Shown one piece after another: positions 8,073-16,605 of a stretch of 64,000 bases of DNA (position 1 is its first letter; each line of letters begins with the position of its first letter). The translations under genes and the position numbers were made by a program. Source of the DNA: Sphingomonas sp. SUN039 (GTDB taxonomy: Bacteria > Pseudomonadota > Alphaproteobacteria > Sphingomonadales > Sphingomonadaceae); the NCBI RefSeq assembly GCF_024758725.1, contig NZ_CP096972.1, positions 3,206,001-3,270,000 on the forward strand, read 5' to 3'. The notes beneath the pieces are model-generated. The model ran no database searches and was not told the DNA's origin. It was given only the letters and a program-made list of their open reading frames with translations.

Positions 8073-10910
8073 ATGATCCGCCCCACCTGCTTTGCCCTGG
8101 CACTTGTCCTTGCCGCGCCCGCATGGGCCGCCGACGCCCCCGCCCCCGTGTCGGCGCTCGTCGCCAAGGTGAACATTCCCTACGAACAGTTCACGCTCGC
8201 CAACGGCCTGCGTGTCCTCGTCCATACCGACCGCAAGGCACCCGTGGTCGCGACCTCGATCTACTACCATGTCGGATCGAAGGACGAACCCAAGGGTCAG
8301 ACCGGCTTTGCCCATTTGTTCGAACATCTGATGTTCAACGGTTCGGAGAACTCTCCCGGCGACTTCTTCGAGCCGCTGCAACAGGTGGGCGCAACCGATT
8401 TCAACGGCACCACCTGGTTCGACCGCACGAACTATTTCCAGACCGTCCCGACTCCGGCGCTCGAAACCGCGCTGTTCCTCGAATCGGACCGCATGGGACA
8501 CCTGCTCGGCGCGGTGACGCAGGAGAAACTGACCAACCAGATCGGCGTCGTCCAGAACGAGAAGCGCCAGGGCGACAACCAGCCCTTCGGCCTCACCGAT
8601 TATTACGTCGCCAATGCGCTGTTGCCCGAGGGGCACCCTTATCGCCACAGCACGATCGGGTCGATGTCGGACCTGAGCGCGGCGACGCTCGACACCGTCA
8701 AGAACTGGTTCCGCGCCAAATACGGGCCGGACAATGCGGTGCTGGTGCTGGCGGGCGATATCGATGTCGCGACCGCCAAACCGCTTGTCGAGAAGTGGTT
8801 CGGGGCGATCCCGCGCGGTCCGGCGATCGCGCGGGTGACCTCCACGGTGCCAACGCTCGCGGCATCGAAGGACTTGGTGCTCAAGGACCGCGTCCCCTAC
8901 ACCCGCATCCAGCGTTACTGGTCGGTCGAGGGCGTCAACGGCAAGGACACGACCGCGCTCGAAGTGGCCGCATCCGTGCTCGGCGGCCTCTCGTCGAGCC
9001 GCCTCGACAATGCGCTGGTGCGCGGCGAGGCGATTGCGGTGAACGTCAGCGCCAGCGTCCAGACCTTCGAACAGATCGGCGAATTGTCGGTCACGGCCGA
9101 TGTGAAACCGGGCACCGATCCCAAGCTCGTCGCCCGACGCCTCGACGAGGTCGTCGCGCAGTTCCTGAAGACCGGGCCGACCGCCGACGAGGTGCGCCGC
9201 GTCGCCACGCGCTCGATTGCGGGCACCATTGGCGGGTTCGAATCGGTCGGCGGTTTCGGCGGCAAGGCAGTCGCGCTGGCCGAGGGCCTCGTCTATTCGG
9301 GCGATCCGGCGAAGTACAAAAAGGATCTGGCAGCCCTTGCGGCAATGACGCCGGCAAAGGTGGCGGCGGCGGCGCGCAAATGGATGTCGCGTCCGGTGCT
9401 GCGCCTGACCGTCGAACCCGGCGAACGCGAGACCTCGCCCGCTGCGCTCGCCATTACCGGCGATCTGCCTGCGGGGGCGCAGAAACCGGCAGAGCCCCCC
9501 AAGCCCGCCGTTGCCGAGGCTGCCCCGGCCAAGCCGACGCGCGCCGCGCCGCCGCTCGGACAATTCCCGTCGCTGACCTTCCCGGCCATCGAGCGGACCA
9601 GGCTCGCCAATGGCATTCCGGTCTATTTCGCGCGGCGTTCGGACGTGCCGACGGTGCGGGTGTCGGTCGGTTTCGACGCGGGGTCCGCCGCCGATCCCAA
9701 GGAGCAGCTCGGCCTCCAGTCGCTGACCATGTCGCTGCTCGACGAGGGCACGGCGTCGCTCAATTCGACACAGATCGCCGAAACGCAGGAACGGCTGGGC
9801 GCGACGCTGTCATCGGGGGGCAGCCTCGACCGCAGCCAGGTCGGGCTCTATGCGCTGACCGCCAACCTCGCGCCGTCGCTCGACCTGCTCGCCGATGTCG
9901 TCCGCAACCCCGCCTTCGATCCGAAGGAAGTCGAGCGGCTGCGCAACGAACAGCTCGCCCGCATTGCCGCCTCGCTCAGCCAGCCGGCGGGCATTGCCAA
10001 CACCATCCTGCCCGGCAAACTCTATGGCGACGCCTATCCCTATGCCCGCCCCTTCGGCGGCGCGGGAACGGTCGCGACGGTCAAGGGACTGACCCGCGAC
10101 GATGTGGTCCGCTTCCAGCGCGACTGGCTCGTGCCCGATAATGCCGCGATCTACATCGTCGGCGATACGACGATGGCGCAGATCAAGCCGCTGCTCGAGG
10201 CACGGTTCGGCAACTGGCCGTCGAACCGCATGGCGCGCCCGAAGAAGGACTTCAGCGCCACGATCCCGGCCGCTGCTGCGACCAAAATCTACCTCGCCGA
10301 CCGCCCGCAATCGCCGCAGTCGGTAATCCTCGCGGGGCAGGTGCTCGACATGACCGGGAAAGACCCGGCGCGCACCCTGCTCGATCAGGCCAATGACGTG
10401 CTCGGCGGGGCGTTCCTGTCGCGGCTCAACATGGACCTGCGCGAGACCAAAGGCTGGTCCTACGGCGTCGGCTCGTCGGTGCGCGGATTCGAGAACCGCG
10501 TCCCCTATATCATCAGTGCACCGGTCCAGTCGGACCGCACCGGTGAATCGGTGCAGGCGCTGCTCGACGATGTGAAGGCGTTCCTGACCACCAAGGGCGT
10601 GACGCCTGACGAACTGACCCGCACTGCCAATGGCAGCATTCGCGAATTGCCGGGTAGTTTCGAGACGTCCGCCGCCGTGATGGGCGGTCTCATGACCATC
10701 GTCCAGCTCGGGCGTCCCGACACTTACTATACGACGCTCGCCGACAAATACCGTTCGATGACAGCGGCCGACCTCGACCGCGCGGCACGTTCGGCAATCG
10801 ACGCGAACAAGTTCGCCATCGTCGTCGTCGGCGACGCCGCCAAGGTGAAGCCGCAGCTCGAAAAGCTCGGCCTCCCTCTCGAAATCGTGCAACTGCCGAC
10901 CGCCAAATAG
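8073..10910 (+). CDS. M16-family zinc metallopeptidase, two-domain, exported
   Basis: A 945-residue inverzincin. A signal peptide (residues 1-20, APAWAA) leads into the first M16 domain with the inverted zinc motif HLFEH (His81, Glu84, His85) and a downstream Glu in VVQNEKRQ. After a proline-alanine linker near residue 480 comes a second M16 half without the motif, as is usual for the non-catalytic partner. It should act in the periplasm on peptides; specificity is unknown. The ATG at 8073 has GAGGA 8 bases upstream; another ATG at 8064 is possible. It lies 79 bp after the acylase and may be co-transcribed. Confidence 0.93.
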   Translation: MIRPTCFALALVLAAPAWAADAPAPVSALVAKVNIPYEQFTLANGLRVLVHTDRKAPVVATSIYYHVGSKDEPKGQTGFAHLFEHLMFNGSENSPGDFFEPLQQVGATDFNGTTWFDRTNYFQTVPTPALETALFLESDRMGHLLGAVTQEKLTNQIGVVQNEKRQGDNQPFGLTDYYVANALLPEGHPYRHSTIGSMSDLSAATLDTVKNWFRAKYGPDNAVLVLAGDIDVATAKPLVEKWFGAIPRGPAIARVTSTVPTLAASKDLVLKDRVPYTRIQRYWSVEGVNGKDTTALEVAASVLGGLSSSRLDNALVRGEAIAVNVSASVQTFEQIGELSVTADVKPGTDPKLVARRLDEVVAQFLKTGPTADEVRRVATRSIAGTIGGFESVGGFGGKAVALAEGLVYSGDPAKYKKDLAALAAMTPAKVAAAARKWMSRPVLRLTVEPGERETSPAALAITGDLPAGAQKPAEPPKPAVAEAAPAKPTRAAPPLGQFPSLTFPAIERTRLANGIPVYFARRSDVPTVRVSVGFDAGSAADPKEQLGLQSLTMSLLDEGTASLNSTQIAETQERLGATLSSGGSLDRSQVGLYALTANLAPSLDLLADVVRNPAFDPKEVERLRNEQLARIAASLSQPAGIANTILPGKLYGDAYPYARPFGGAGTVATVKGLTRDDVVRFQRDWLVPDNAAIYIVGDTTMAQIKPLLEARFGNWPSNRMARPKKDFSATIPAAAATKIYLADRPQSPQSVILAGQVLDMTGKDPARTLLDQANDVLGGAFLSRLNMDLRETKGWSYGVGSSVRGFENRVPYIISAPVQSDRTGESVQALLDDVKAFLTTKGVTPDELTRTANGSIRELPGSFETSAAVMGGLMTIVQLGRPDTYYTTLADKYRSMTAADLDRAARSAIDANKFAIVVVGDAAKVKPQLEKLGLPLEIVQLPTAK

Positions 10911-10937
10911 GTGCGCGGCCCAACAGGAGAAACCAGA

Positions 10938-11246
10938 ATGTCGAATGCAACGGGCAAATGGGATTGCGTCGTCAAATCGCCCCTCGGCGAACAGAAGTCC
11001 GTCATGACCGTCACCGACAACGGTGACGGCACGTGGTCGGGCGACAACACCGGCGCCATGGGTGGCCTGACCTGCGACAACGGCAAGTTCGACGGCGACA
11101 ACAAGATTACCTGGACCATGGATATGAAAGTGCCGATGCCGATGCTGCTCGAATGCGAAGCAACCGTCGACGGCGACACGATCACCGGCGGGGTGAAAGC
11201 GGGCATGTTCGGCACCTCGCCCCTTTCGGGTACGCGAGTTAGCTGA
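10938..11246 (+). CDS. Small conserved protein of unknown function
   Basis: A 102-residue protein with a strong ribosome site (CAGGAG) ahead of the ATG at 10938. It has no signal peptide or membrane segment. The sequence is rich in short beta-strand-like stretches (TGKWDCVVKSP, MTVTDNGDGTWSG, ITGGVKAG), which suggests a small beta-barrel. I do not recognise the family. It follows the M16 peptidase by 27 bp and probably shares its transcript. The repeat element at 11256 begins 9 bp after its stop. Confidence 0.7.
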   Translation: MSNATGKWDCVVKSPLGEQKSVMTVTDNGDGTWSGDNTGAMGGLTCDNGKFDGDNKITWTMDMKVPMPMLLECEATVDGDTITGGVKAGMFGTSPLSGTRVS

Positions 11247-11255
11247 ATTCTTTTC

Positions 11256-11348
11256 GCCGAGCGCTAGCGAGGTGCTCCTTCGAGCGTCAGCGAGAAGCAG
11301 GCAAAGAACCTCGCTGGCGCTCGGCGTGGCTTCTCGCTGACGCTCGAA
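11256..11348. repeat. Interleaved double inverted repeat (A-B-A'-B')
   Basis: Two inverted repeats cross each other. Arm A (11256-11273) pairs with A' (11308-11325) with one mismatch. Arm B (11279-11298) pairs perfectly over 20 bases with B' (11329-11348). All four arms share the core CGAGCG-NN-AGCGAG or its complement. A second copy with the order B-A-B'-A' lies at 27418-27513. This looks like a REP-type mobile palindrome. Confidence 0.85.
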
Positions 11349-11364
11349 GAAGAGCATTATTGCC

Positions 11365-11916
11365 ATGTCCTTTGATCGCCAGCCCATTCTCGTCGGCACC
11401 CGCGTCGAGCTTCGCCCGACGCGGCCCGACGACTGGGCGGCGCATTGGGCCATCGCGGCGGACCCGCTGCTGTGGGAAGTCCATCCGGCGTGGGACCGCT
11501 ACAAGGAACCGGTGTTCCGCGCCTATTTCGACGCCAACCTGGCGTCGGGCGGATCGCTGACCGTCATCGACAGCGCGTCCGGCACTGTCATCGGCGCATC
11601 GCGTTTTTGGGAAGTGGACCCCGCCACCGGCACGGCGGAAATCGGCGCGACCTATGTCGCCCGCGCGCACTGGGGCGGCGGTGCCAACCGCGAGATGAAG
11701 CGCCTGATGATCGGCCATGCTCTGGCGGTGCTTCCGGCTGTTACTTTCCGGATCGGGGCGGCCAACACCCGCTCGCGCCGCGCGATCGAAGGGATCGGCG
11801 CGCAGCTGACCGGTCGCACCGACATGTCGATGATGGCGGGGGTGCCGACCGAACATGTTATCTATGAAATTTCGCGCGAAGCGTTCACGCGCGGTCCGCT
11901 GTGCCGGCCCGCATAG
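11365..11916 (+). CDS. GNAT-family N-acetyltransferase
   Basis: A 183-residue acetyltransferase of the RimJ/RimL-like branch. The N-terminal VELRPTRPDDW starts the fold. The central FWEVDPATGTAEIGATYV and the acetyl-CoA helix after it (GGGANREMKRLMIGHAL), then the NTRSRRAIEGIGAQ segment, are typical of enzymes that acetylate protein N-termini or small amines. The substrate cannot be told. It stands alone, just after the interleaved repeat and just before the LexA-type box at 11920. Confidence 0.85.
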   Translation: MSFDRQPILVGTRVELRPTRPDDWAAHWAIAADPLLWEVHPAWDRYKEPVFRAYFDANLASGGSLTVIDSASGTVIGASRFWEVDPATGTAEIGATYVARAHWGGGANREMKRLMIGHALAVLPAVTFRIGAANTRSRRAIEGIGAQLTGRTDMSMMAGVPTEHVIYEISREAFTRGPLCRPA

Positions 11917-11919
11917 GTG

Positions 11920-11934
11920 GTTCGCATTTTGTTC
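11920..11934. promoter_or_regulatory. LexA (SOS) box, GTTC-N7-GTTC
   Basis: GTTC-GCATTTT-GTTC is a perfect match to the direct-repeat LexA box of alphaproteobacteria (GTTCN7GTTC). It directly abuts TTGACA (11935-11940), a perfect -35 element on the plus strand, where LexA would block polymerase. No recognisable gene follows on that strand. Confidence 0.6.
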
Positions 11935-11962
11935 TTGACAAACATAGCCATATAGGTTAAGT
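11935..11962 (+). promoter_or_regulatory. Candidate SOS-controlled promoter
   Basis: TTGACA (11935-11940) is a consensus -35; after 16 bases TTAAGT (11957-11962) is a weak -10. The LexA-type box touches its upstream edge. The transcript would run into the gene-free stretch 11963-12430 and then antisense into purK. Confidence 0.4.
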
Positions 11963-12430
11963 AACGTCTCTGCCGACTCGAGCGTCCGATCAACGCAACG
12001 GCTGGCAGCGCGGGCAAAAGCGCCCGTGACATGCGACCGGCGCGGAGCCATCCGGTTTTCAAAAGCCGATGCATCGCCGTCGGATCGCCGAGTTGCCCGG
12101 CTGTCCGGGGTGTACAGAACCCGAAACTTCTCTCGCGGTCCGGCAACGGACTTACGACGGCGATCATCGCCGCATAAGCGAGAGACTGACGCTGCGGCAA
12201 CGACCGCCGAATAGTTCGTTTCTATAGGCACTCTTCGGCGCAGCCACATCGATGCGAAGCCGGGTACGAAGGCGATACGGCACCCTCTAACCAAGCGTGC
12301 CCAGACTGGAACGACCCACAAAGTCGTCCCGCCCGGATGCCCGTGGCAGGACGCGCCGGTCGCATTTTACGCGCGAGGGGATCGGGCGGGGGAAACATGC
12401 GTCCGGAAATGTAGGAGAATCTGTGCGGTT
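11963..12430. other. Gene-free stretch, with one structured segment
   Basis: No convincing coding region is seen on either strand. A 48-codon frame at 12031-12177 on the plus strand has no ribosome site. At 12328-12390 a hairpin is nested: outer arms CCCGCCCG / CGGGCGGG and inner arms CGCGC (12352-12356) / GCGCG (12371-12375). The stretch could carry a non-coding RNA or be the remains of a lost gene. Confidence 0.4.
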
Positions 12431-13498
12431 TCACCGCAACCGGGTAATGTGCCCCATCTTGCGGCCGGGGCGCGCCTCGCCCTTGCCGTAGAGGTGCACA
12501 TGTGCACCGCGTTCGGCCATCAGTTCGGGCCATGCCGCAACATCGTCGCCGATCAAATTGGTCATCTCGACCCCGGCCGTCACCAGCGCGGTATCGCCCA
12601 GCGGCAGCCCGCAGATCGCGCGGATATGGTTTTCGAACTGCGAGGTGAACGCGCCTTCGGTCGTCCAATGGCCGCTGTTATGGACGCGCGGCGCCATTTC
12701 GTTGAACACCGGTCCATCGGCGGCGGCAAAGAATTCGATCGCCAGCACGCCGACATAATCGAGCGCCGCCGCAATCCGTTCGGCCAGTGCCCGCGCCCCG
12801 GGCAGTTGCGCGGCGATGTCGCGATGCGGCGGCACGGTCGAGGTCGCGAGAATGCCGTCGACATGCACGTTCTCCGCAGAATCCCATAGAACGGTGGCCC
12901 CGTCCTGTCCGCGGGCGATCAGAACCGAGAATTCATGGGCAAAGGGGACCATCGCCTCCAGGATCGCCGGACCGCCGTCGATTGCGGTCCATCCGGCTTC
13001 GGATTCGGCGGGGTCCGACAGCCGCGCCTGTCCCTTGCCGTCATAACCGAAACGTGTCGTTTTGAGGATCGCGGGCGTCCCGACGGCCGCCAATGCTGCA
13101 CCCAGTGCCGCAGCATTTTCGACTGCCGCCCATGTCGCAGGGGTGCCGCCATGCTGCGCAGCAAAACTCTTTTCGCTGACGCGGTCCTGCGCGATCCTCA
13201 GCGCCGATAGCGGCGGAAAGACCGGTGTCCGCGCCGCGACCTCCTCGAGGGGGCCGGCATCGACATTTTCGAATTCATAGGTCGCCACATCGACGCTGTC
13301 GGCGAAGGCAGCGAGCGCGGTGCGGTCGTCATAACCGGCGACGATCAATTTTGCTGCAACTTCGCCCGCGCAGCATTCGGGGTCGGGATCGAGGATATGG
13401 ACGCGGTAGCCCAGCTGCGCGGCGGCCATCGCCAGCATCCGCCCCAGCTGTCCGCCGCCGATAATGCCGATGGTCGATCCCGGCGCGATGGTCCTCAT
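12431..13498 (-). CDS. purK: N5-carboxyaminoimidazole ribonucleotide synthase
   Basis: PurK uses ATP and bicarbonate to turn AIR into N5-CAIR in purine synthesis. The 355-residue ATP-grasp protein opens with the dinucleotide-like IGIIGGGQLGRMLAMAA, contains the ATP-binding loop KTTRFGYDGKGQ and the metal site EFFAAADGPVFNEMAPRVHNSGHWT, and ends with the typical GHITRLR tail. It follows purE by 10 bp, forming the classic purEK pair. Confidence 0.98.
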   Translation of the reverse strand: MRTIAPGSTIGIIGGGQLGRMLAMAAAQLGYRVHILDPDPECCAGEVAAKLIVAGYDDRTALAAFADSVDVATYEFENVDAGPLEEVAARTPVFPPLSALRIAQDRVSEKSFAAQHGGTPATWAAVENAAALGAALAAVGTPAILKTTRFGYDGKGQARLSDPAESEAGWTAIDGGPAILEAMVPFAHEFSVLIARGQDGATVLWDSAENVHVDGILATSTVPPHRDIAAQLPGARALAERIAAALDYVGVLAIEFFAAADGPVFNEMAPRVHNSGHWTTEGAFTSQFENHIRAICGLPLGDTALVTAGVEMTNLIGDDVAAWPELMAERGAHVHLYGKGEARPGRKMGHITRLR

Positions 13499-13508
13499 TG
13501 CCCGGGTT

Positions 13509-14009
13509 TCACTGCGGCGCGTCGGCCACGGCGTCGGTCTTCGCCTGACGCCACGCCGTCAGCCGCGCGGCCAGCGCCGGATCGGACAGCGCCAGAATCG
13601 ATGCCGCCAGCAATCCCGCATTGGTCGCGCCCGGCTTGCCGATGGCGAGCGTCCCGACCGGCACTCCGCCCGGCATCTGCACGATGGAGAGCAAGCTATC
13701 CATCCCGCTCAGCGCTTTCGATTCGACCGGCACACCCAGCACCGGAAGTGCCGTCATCGACGCCGCCATGCCCGGCAGATGCGCCGCGCCGCCCGCGCCC
13801 GCGACGATGACTTTCAACCCGCGTGCTTCCGCACCCTTGGCATAGTCGAACAGACGTTCGGGGGTGCGGTGCGCGGAGACGATCCGGGTTTCATGCGCAA
13901 CGCCGAGTTCGCCCAGCACATCGGCGGCGGCGCGCATCGTGTCCCAGTCGGACTGGCTGCCCATGATGATCCCGACTTGCGGGCCCGTTTCTGTCCCAGT
14001 GCTTGTCAT
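13509..14009 (-). CDS. purE: N5-carboxyaminoimidazole ribonucleotide mutase
   Basis: PurE moves the carboxyl group of N5-CAIR to give CAIR, the step after PurK. The 166-residue protein shows the class I signature [13 protein letters not shown] near the start, then [13 protein letters not shown] with the catalytic His, and the loop [13 protein letters not shown] chose the ATG at 14009, preceded by GGGAGG; the frame is open to 14039, but those residues are not family-like. It is the first gene of the purEK operon. Confidence 0.98.
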   Translation of the reverse strand: MTSTGTETGPQVGIIMGSQSDWDTMRAAADVLGELGVAHETRIVSAHRTPERLFDYAKGAEARGLKVIVAGAGGAAHLPGMAASMTALPVLGVPVESKALSGMDSLLSIVQMPGGVPVGTLAIGKPGATNAGLLAASILALSDPALAARLTAWRQAKTDAVADAPQ

Positions 14010-14137
14010 CGCCCGATTGCCTCCCGATGCCGCGCGCACCTAGCGTCGGGCGGGGGCGGGCGCAATTGCTCCGTCGTGGAGCGGTCCGAGGCCCGATGTT
14101 GACACCCGGCGGCTAAACGGCGCTTCTCGTGCACCTG

Positions 14138-14713
14138 ATGACTCGAATGCGTCCCGATCCGGATTCTGCCGCGCTGCGTACCGAGAACGCCGAACTCCGG
14201 CGAGAGGTGCGTGCCTTGCGGCTTCAGGTTGCCGAACTCGAACGGCTGGCCGACAGCGATACGCTGACCCCGCTGCTCAACCGGCGCGCGTTCCTGCGCG
14301 AAGTCGAGCGCGGCATTGCCCGCGTTGCACGCCACGGCAGCGCGATTGCGGTGATGATCGCCGATCTCGACGGGCTGAAGGCGATCAACGACAGCGCCGG
14401 TCACCAGTCGGGCGATGCGGCGCTCATGCACGTCGGCTATTCGTTGAAGGCGGAACTGCGGGCGAGCGATATCGTGGCACGCATCGGCGGTGACGAATTC
14501 GGCCTGATCCTCGAAGAACTCGACGAGGCCGCTGCGGTCGCCAAGGCAGCCGCACTTGCCGATGCGATTGCGGCGGATCCGGTCGGCGGGATGCGCGTGT
14601 CGATCTCGATCGGCCACGCCCTGATCCGCGCCGGCGACACGCTCGACGCCGTCATCGCCCGCGCCGATGCGGCCATGTACGACCGCAAACGCGGTCAGCG
14701 TTCGGAGAGATAG
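14138..14713 (+). CDS. Minimal diguanylate cyclase (GGDEF)
   Basis: A protein of about 191 residues that should make cyclic di-GMP from two GTP. An N-terminal stretch rich in Leu/Glu/Arg ([20 protein letters not shown]) is a likely coiled-coil for dimerisation. The GGDEF domain has an intact active site ([11 protein letters not shown]) and an intact RxxD inhibitory site (RASD, five residues before GGDEF). There is no sensor or membrane domain, so activity is probably set by dimerisation or partners. Starts at GTG 14129 or ATG 14147 are also possible. Its last 19 bases overlap the convergent gpmA. Confidence 0.92.
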   Translation: MTRMRPDPDSAALRTENAELRREVRALRLQVAELERLADSDTLTPLLNRRAFLREVERGIARVARHGSAIAVMIADLDGLKAINDSAGHQSGDAALMHVGYSLKAELRASDIVARIGGDEFGLILEELDEAAAVAKAAALADAIAADPVGGMRVSISIGHALIRAGDTLDAVIARADAAMYDRKRGQRSER

Positions 14714-15381
14714 TAACGCTCGCGTGCGGTCAGGTCCTCGTTCAGGTCATAGACGATCGGCTGGCCGGTCGGAATTTCCAGCTCGGTGATGTCGGCGTCG
14801 GGAATATTCGACAAATGTTTGACCAGCGCGCGCAGCGAGTTGCCGTGCGCCGAAATGACGACGCGCTTGCCGGCCTTCAGTTCGGGCGCAATGCGGCGGT
14901 CCCAATAGGGCAGGACGCGCGCGATGGTGTCCTTCAGGCTCTCGGTCGCGGGAATGGCGATGCCGGCATAACGGCGATCCCCCGACAGGTCGTAGGCACT
15001 CCCCGCCTCCATTGGCGGCGGCGGAATATCGAAACTACGCCGCCACACCTTGACCTGCGCGTCGCCGTGCTTCGCGGCCGTCTCAGCCTTGTCGAGGCCG
15101 GTCAGCCCGCCATAATGGCGTTCGTTCAGGTGCCAGTCCTTCTCGACCGGCAGCCACAATCGCCCCATCGCCTCGAGCGCGAGGTTGAGCGTGCGGATCG
15201 CGCGCGACTGAACCGACGTAAAGCAAATATCGAAATCGAGGCCCTTGGCGGCCATGAGTTCGCCCGCCGCACGCGCTTCGCCGACTCCCTTCTCGGTCAG
15301 GTCGACGTCCCACCAGCCGGTGAAACGGTTTTCGAGGTTCCATGCCGACTGGCCGTGGCGGATGAGGACGAGGGTGGGCAT
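14695..15381 (-). CDS. gpmA: 2,3-bisphosphoglycerate-dependent phosphoglycerate mutase
   Basis: GpmA interconverts 3- and 2-phosphoglycerate in glycolysis. The 228-residue protein has the phosphohistidine motif [10 protein letters not shown] (His8 region), the [15 protein letters not shown] loop, [13 protein letters not shown] and the second catalytic His in [13 protein letters not shown]. Length and motifs are those of the dPGM class. Its ATG directly follows the stop of the upstream VapC gene, so it may be read through from the toxin-antitoxin promoter. Confidence 0.97.
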   Translation of the reverse strand: MPTLVLIRHGQSAWNLENRFTGWWDVDLTEKGVGEARAAGELMAAKGLDFDICFTSVQSRAIRTLNLALEAMGRLWLPVEKDWHLNERHYGGLTGLDKAETAAKHGDAQVKVWRRSFDIPPPPMEAGSAYDLSGDRRYAGIAIPATESLKDTIARVLPYWDRRIAPELKAGKRVVISAHGNSLRALVKHLSNIPDADITELEIPTGQPIVYDLNEDLTARERYYLSER

Positions 15382-15822
15382 TCAAGCAACTCCGATAAAA
15401 TCTGCGGGGGTGACGACGGTAAGGGTTGGAAAAAGCGGTGCCATATCGCGGACGTTCCAGGTGACGATGCAATTTGCGCCATGCACAATAGCAATCTGGC
15501 CGATGAGATAGTCGTACAGTTTTGGTCCACGCCCATTCTGACGCGCGAACGTTCTGATCGCGTCCATCGTCAAATCTGCGGTAAGGGAACCAACCGTGAC
15601 CCGTCGCGCAAATGCGTTGAGAATGAACGATATTGTTTCCGGCGCGAACGGCGGACCGATCCGTCCACCGGTCAATTTGTTGTACACTTCCGAAAGCGAA
15701 TGTGCCGCAATCAGCAAGTCGCCATCTTTACAGCATTCGATCAGCTGTGTTGACGGTTCGTGATGCACATGATTGCTGTCGAAATAAGCAATCAGCACGT
15801 TGCTATCGAGCAAAACCTTCAT
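15382..15822 (-). CDS. PIN-domain ribonuclease toxin (VapC family)
   Basis: A 146-residue PIN nuclease, the toxin of a type II pair. The four acidic metal ligands can be seen: Asp6 (LLDSNVL), Glu45 (SLSEVYN), Asp104 (LYDYLI) and Asp126 (NVRDM). VapC toxins cleave particular tRNAs or rRNA; the target here is unknown. Its start overlaps the end of the antitoxin by 4 bp (ATGA), so the two are translationally coupled. Its stop touches the start of gpmA, an unusual position for a toxin next to a glycolytic gene. Confidence 0.9.
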   Translation of the reverse strand: MKVLLDSNVLIAYFDSNHVHHEPSTQLIECCKDGDLLIAAHSLSEVYNKLTGGRIGPPFAPETISFILNAFARRVTVGSLTADLTMDAIRTFARQNGRGPKLYDYLIGQIAIVHGANCIVTWNVRDMAPLFPTLTVVTPADFIGVA

Positions 15823-16097
15823 TGGTAAAAAAGGTCGCGATCCCGGTCTTCGTTAATCGCTGCGATCGTTTCCTCGATCGTTTCCCGCCGTCGCCCGTCG
15901 GCCTTGAGGACAAGAAACCGGCCCTTACGAATCACACCCTCCGGCAAACTCTCCTCGACCGGCGGCAGAGGACGGTAAGTTTGCAGTGCCTCTTCGACGA
16001 CTTGCGTCGCCGATTTGCCCGTCTCGGCGACAAGCTCGGCGACGCGCGCCCGCGCGGCGTCGGAACGGATGTTGAGCTGGGCGGCGCGGCGGGTCAC
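15819..16097 (-). CDS. VapB-type antitoxin
   Basis: A 92-residue partner of the PIN toxin. The N-terminal part (AQLNIRSDAARARVAELVAETGKSATQVVEEALQ in outline) has the strand-helix-helix pattern of ribbon-helix-helix DNA-binding antitoxins. The acidic C-terminal tail (RETIEETIAAINEDRDRDLFYQ region) would wrap the toxin. It starts at a GTG (16097) with no obvious ribosome site, so it may be read from a nearly leaderless mRNA. TGGCTAGC repeats just upstream are its likely operator. Confidence 0.82.
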   Translation of the reverse strand: MTRRAAQLNIRSDAARARVAELVAETGKSATQVVEEALQTYRPLPPVEESLPEGVIRKGRFLVLKADGRRRETIEETIAAINEDRDRDLFYQ

Positions 16098-16104
16098 GGG
16101 ATCA

Positions 16105-16137
16105 TGGCTAGCACAATGGGCGCTAACTGGCTAGCCA
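16105..16137. promoter_or_regulatory. Paired TGGCTAGC sites, likely VapB operator
   Basis: TGGCTAGC occurs at 16105-16112 and again at 16128-16135, where it extends to the perfect palindrome TGGCTAGCCA (16128-16137). The repeats are 23 bp apart, about two helical turns, and fill the gap before the antitoxin start. Ribbon-helix-helix antitoxins usually bind paired sites of this kind. Confidence 0.55.
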
Positions 16138-16605
16138 CTAGAGTTCGAGGTGTAGGAACTGGTTGAATTCGCTCCGTTCATAGCCGCCGAACGCCGCGCC
16201 ATCGGTAAAACCACGCCGCCGATAAAGTGCCAGCGCCGGGTCGAAGGCTACGCCGGATCCCGTCTCCAGGCTCAGCCGCCGGTACCCGCGCAGCCGTGCG
16301 ACGCCGATGATGTGGTCGAGCAGCGCCGCAGCTATGCCTTTACGAAGATGGTCGGGTGCCGTCCGCATCGATTTCACTTCGCCCGTCCCATCGCCCAGGT
16401 CTTTCATCGCGCCGCAGCCGAGCAGCATGCCGTCGTCCCACGCGGTCCAGAACGTCACGTCCGCGCTGCGCAGGCGGTCGATATCGAACGCGTACACACT
16501 GCCCGGCGGCGAGTTGCGGTGCATTTGTTCGAGGTGGTAGCCGAGCAAGGCTCCTATTTCCGGCCCGCTCAGATCGTCTTCGATAATTCTCGTGCTTGGC
16601 CGCAT
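16138..16605 (-). CDS. GNAT-family N-acetyltransferase
   Basis: A 155-residue acetyltransferase resembling the YsnE/AttT group. The acetyl-CoA site lies at VKSMRTAPDHLRKGIAAAL (about 88-106; the R/Q-x-x-G-x-A pattern reads LRKGIA). The fold ends with the SLETGSGVAFDPALALYRRRGF motif. The substrate is unknown. Its ATG overlaps the stop of the M14 carboxypeptidase gene (TAATG), so the two are translationally coupled, perhaps acting on related small peptides or amino acids. Confidence 0.87.
   Translation of the reverse strand: MRPSTRIIEDDLSGPEIGALLGYHLEQMHRNSPPGSVYAFDIDRLRSADVTFWTAWDDGMLLGCGAMKDLGDGTGEVKSMRTAPDHLRKGIAAALLDHIIGVARLRGYRRLSLETGSGVAFDPALALYRRRGFTDGAAFGGYERSEFNQFLHLEL

Noticed and set aside
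11862-12321. Minus-strand frames through the gene-free stretch (112 and 344 codons)
   Set aside because: High-GC open frames without ribosome site or recognisable domain; one runs antisense into the GNAT gene.
12421-12445. Hairpin CGGTT/AACCG at the end of purK as terminator
   Set aside because: Only five pairs, overlapping the stop codon, with no T-run.
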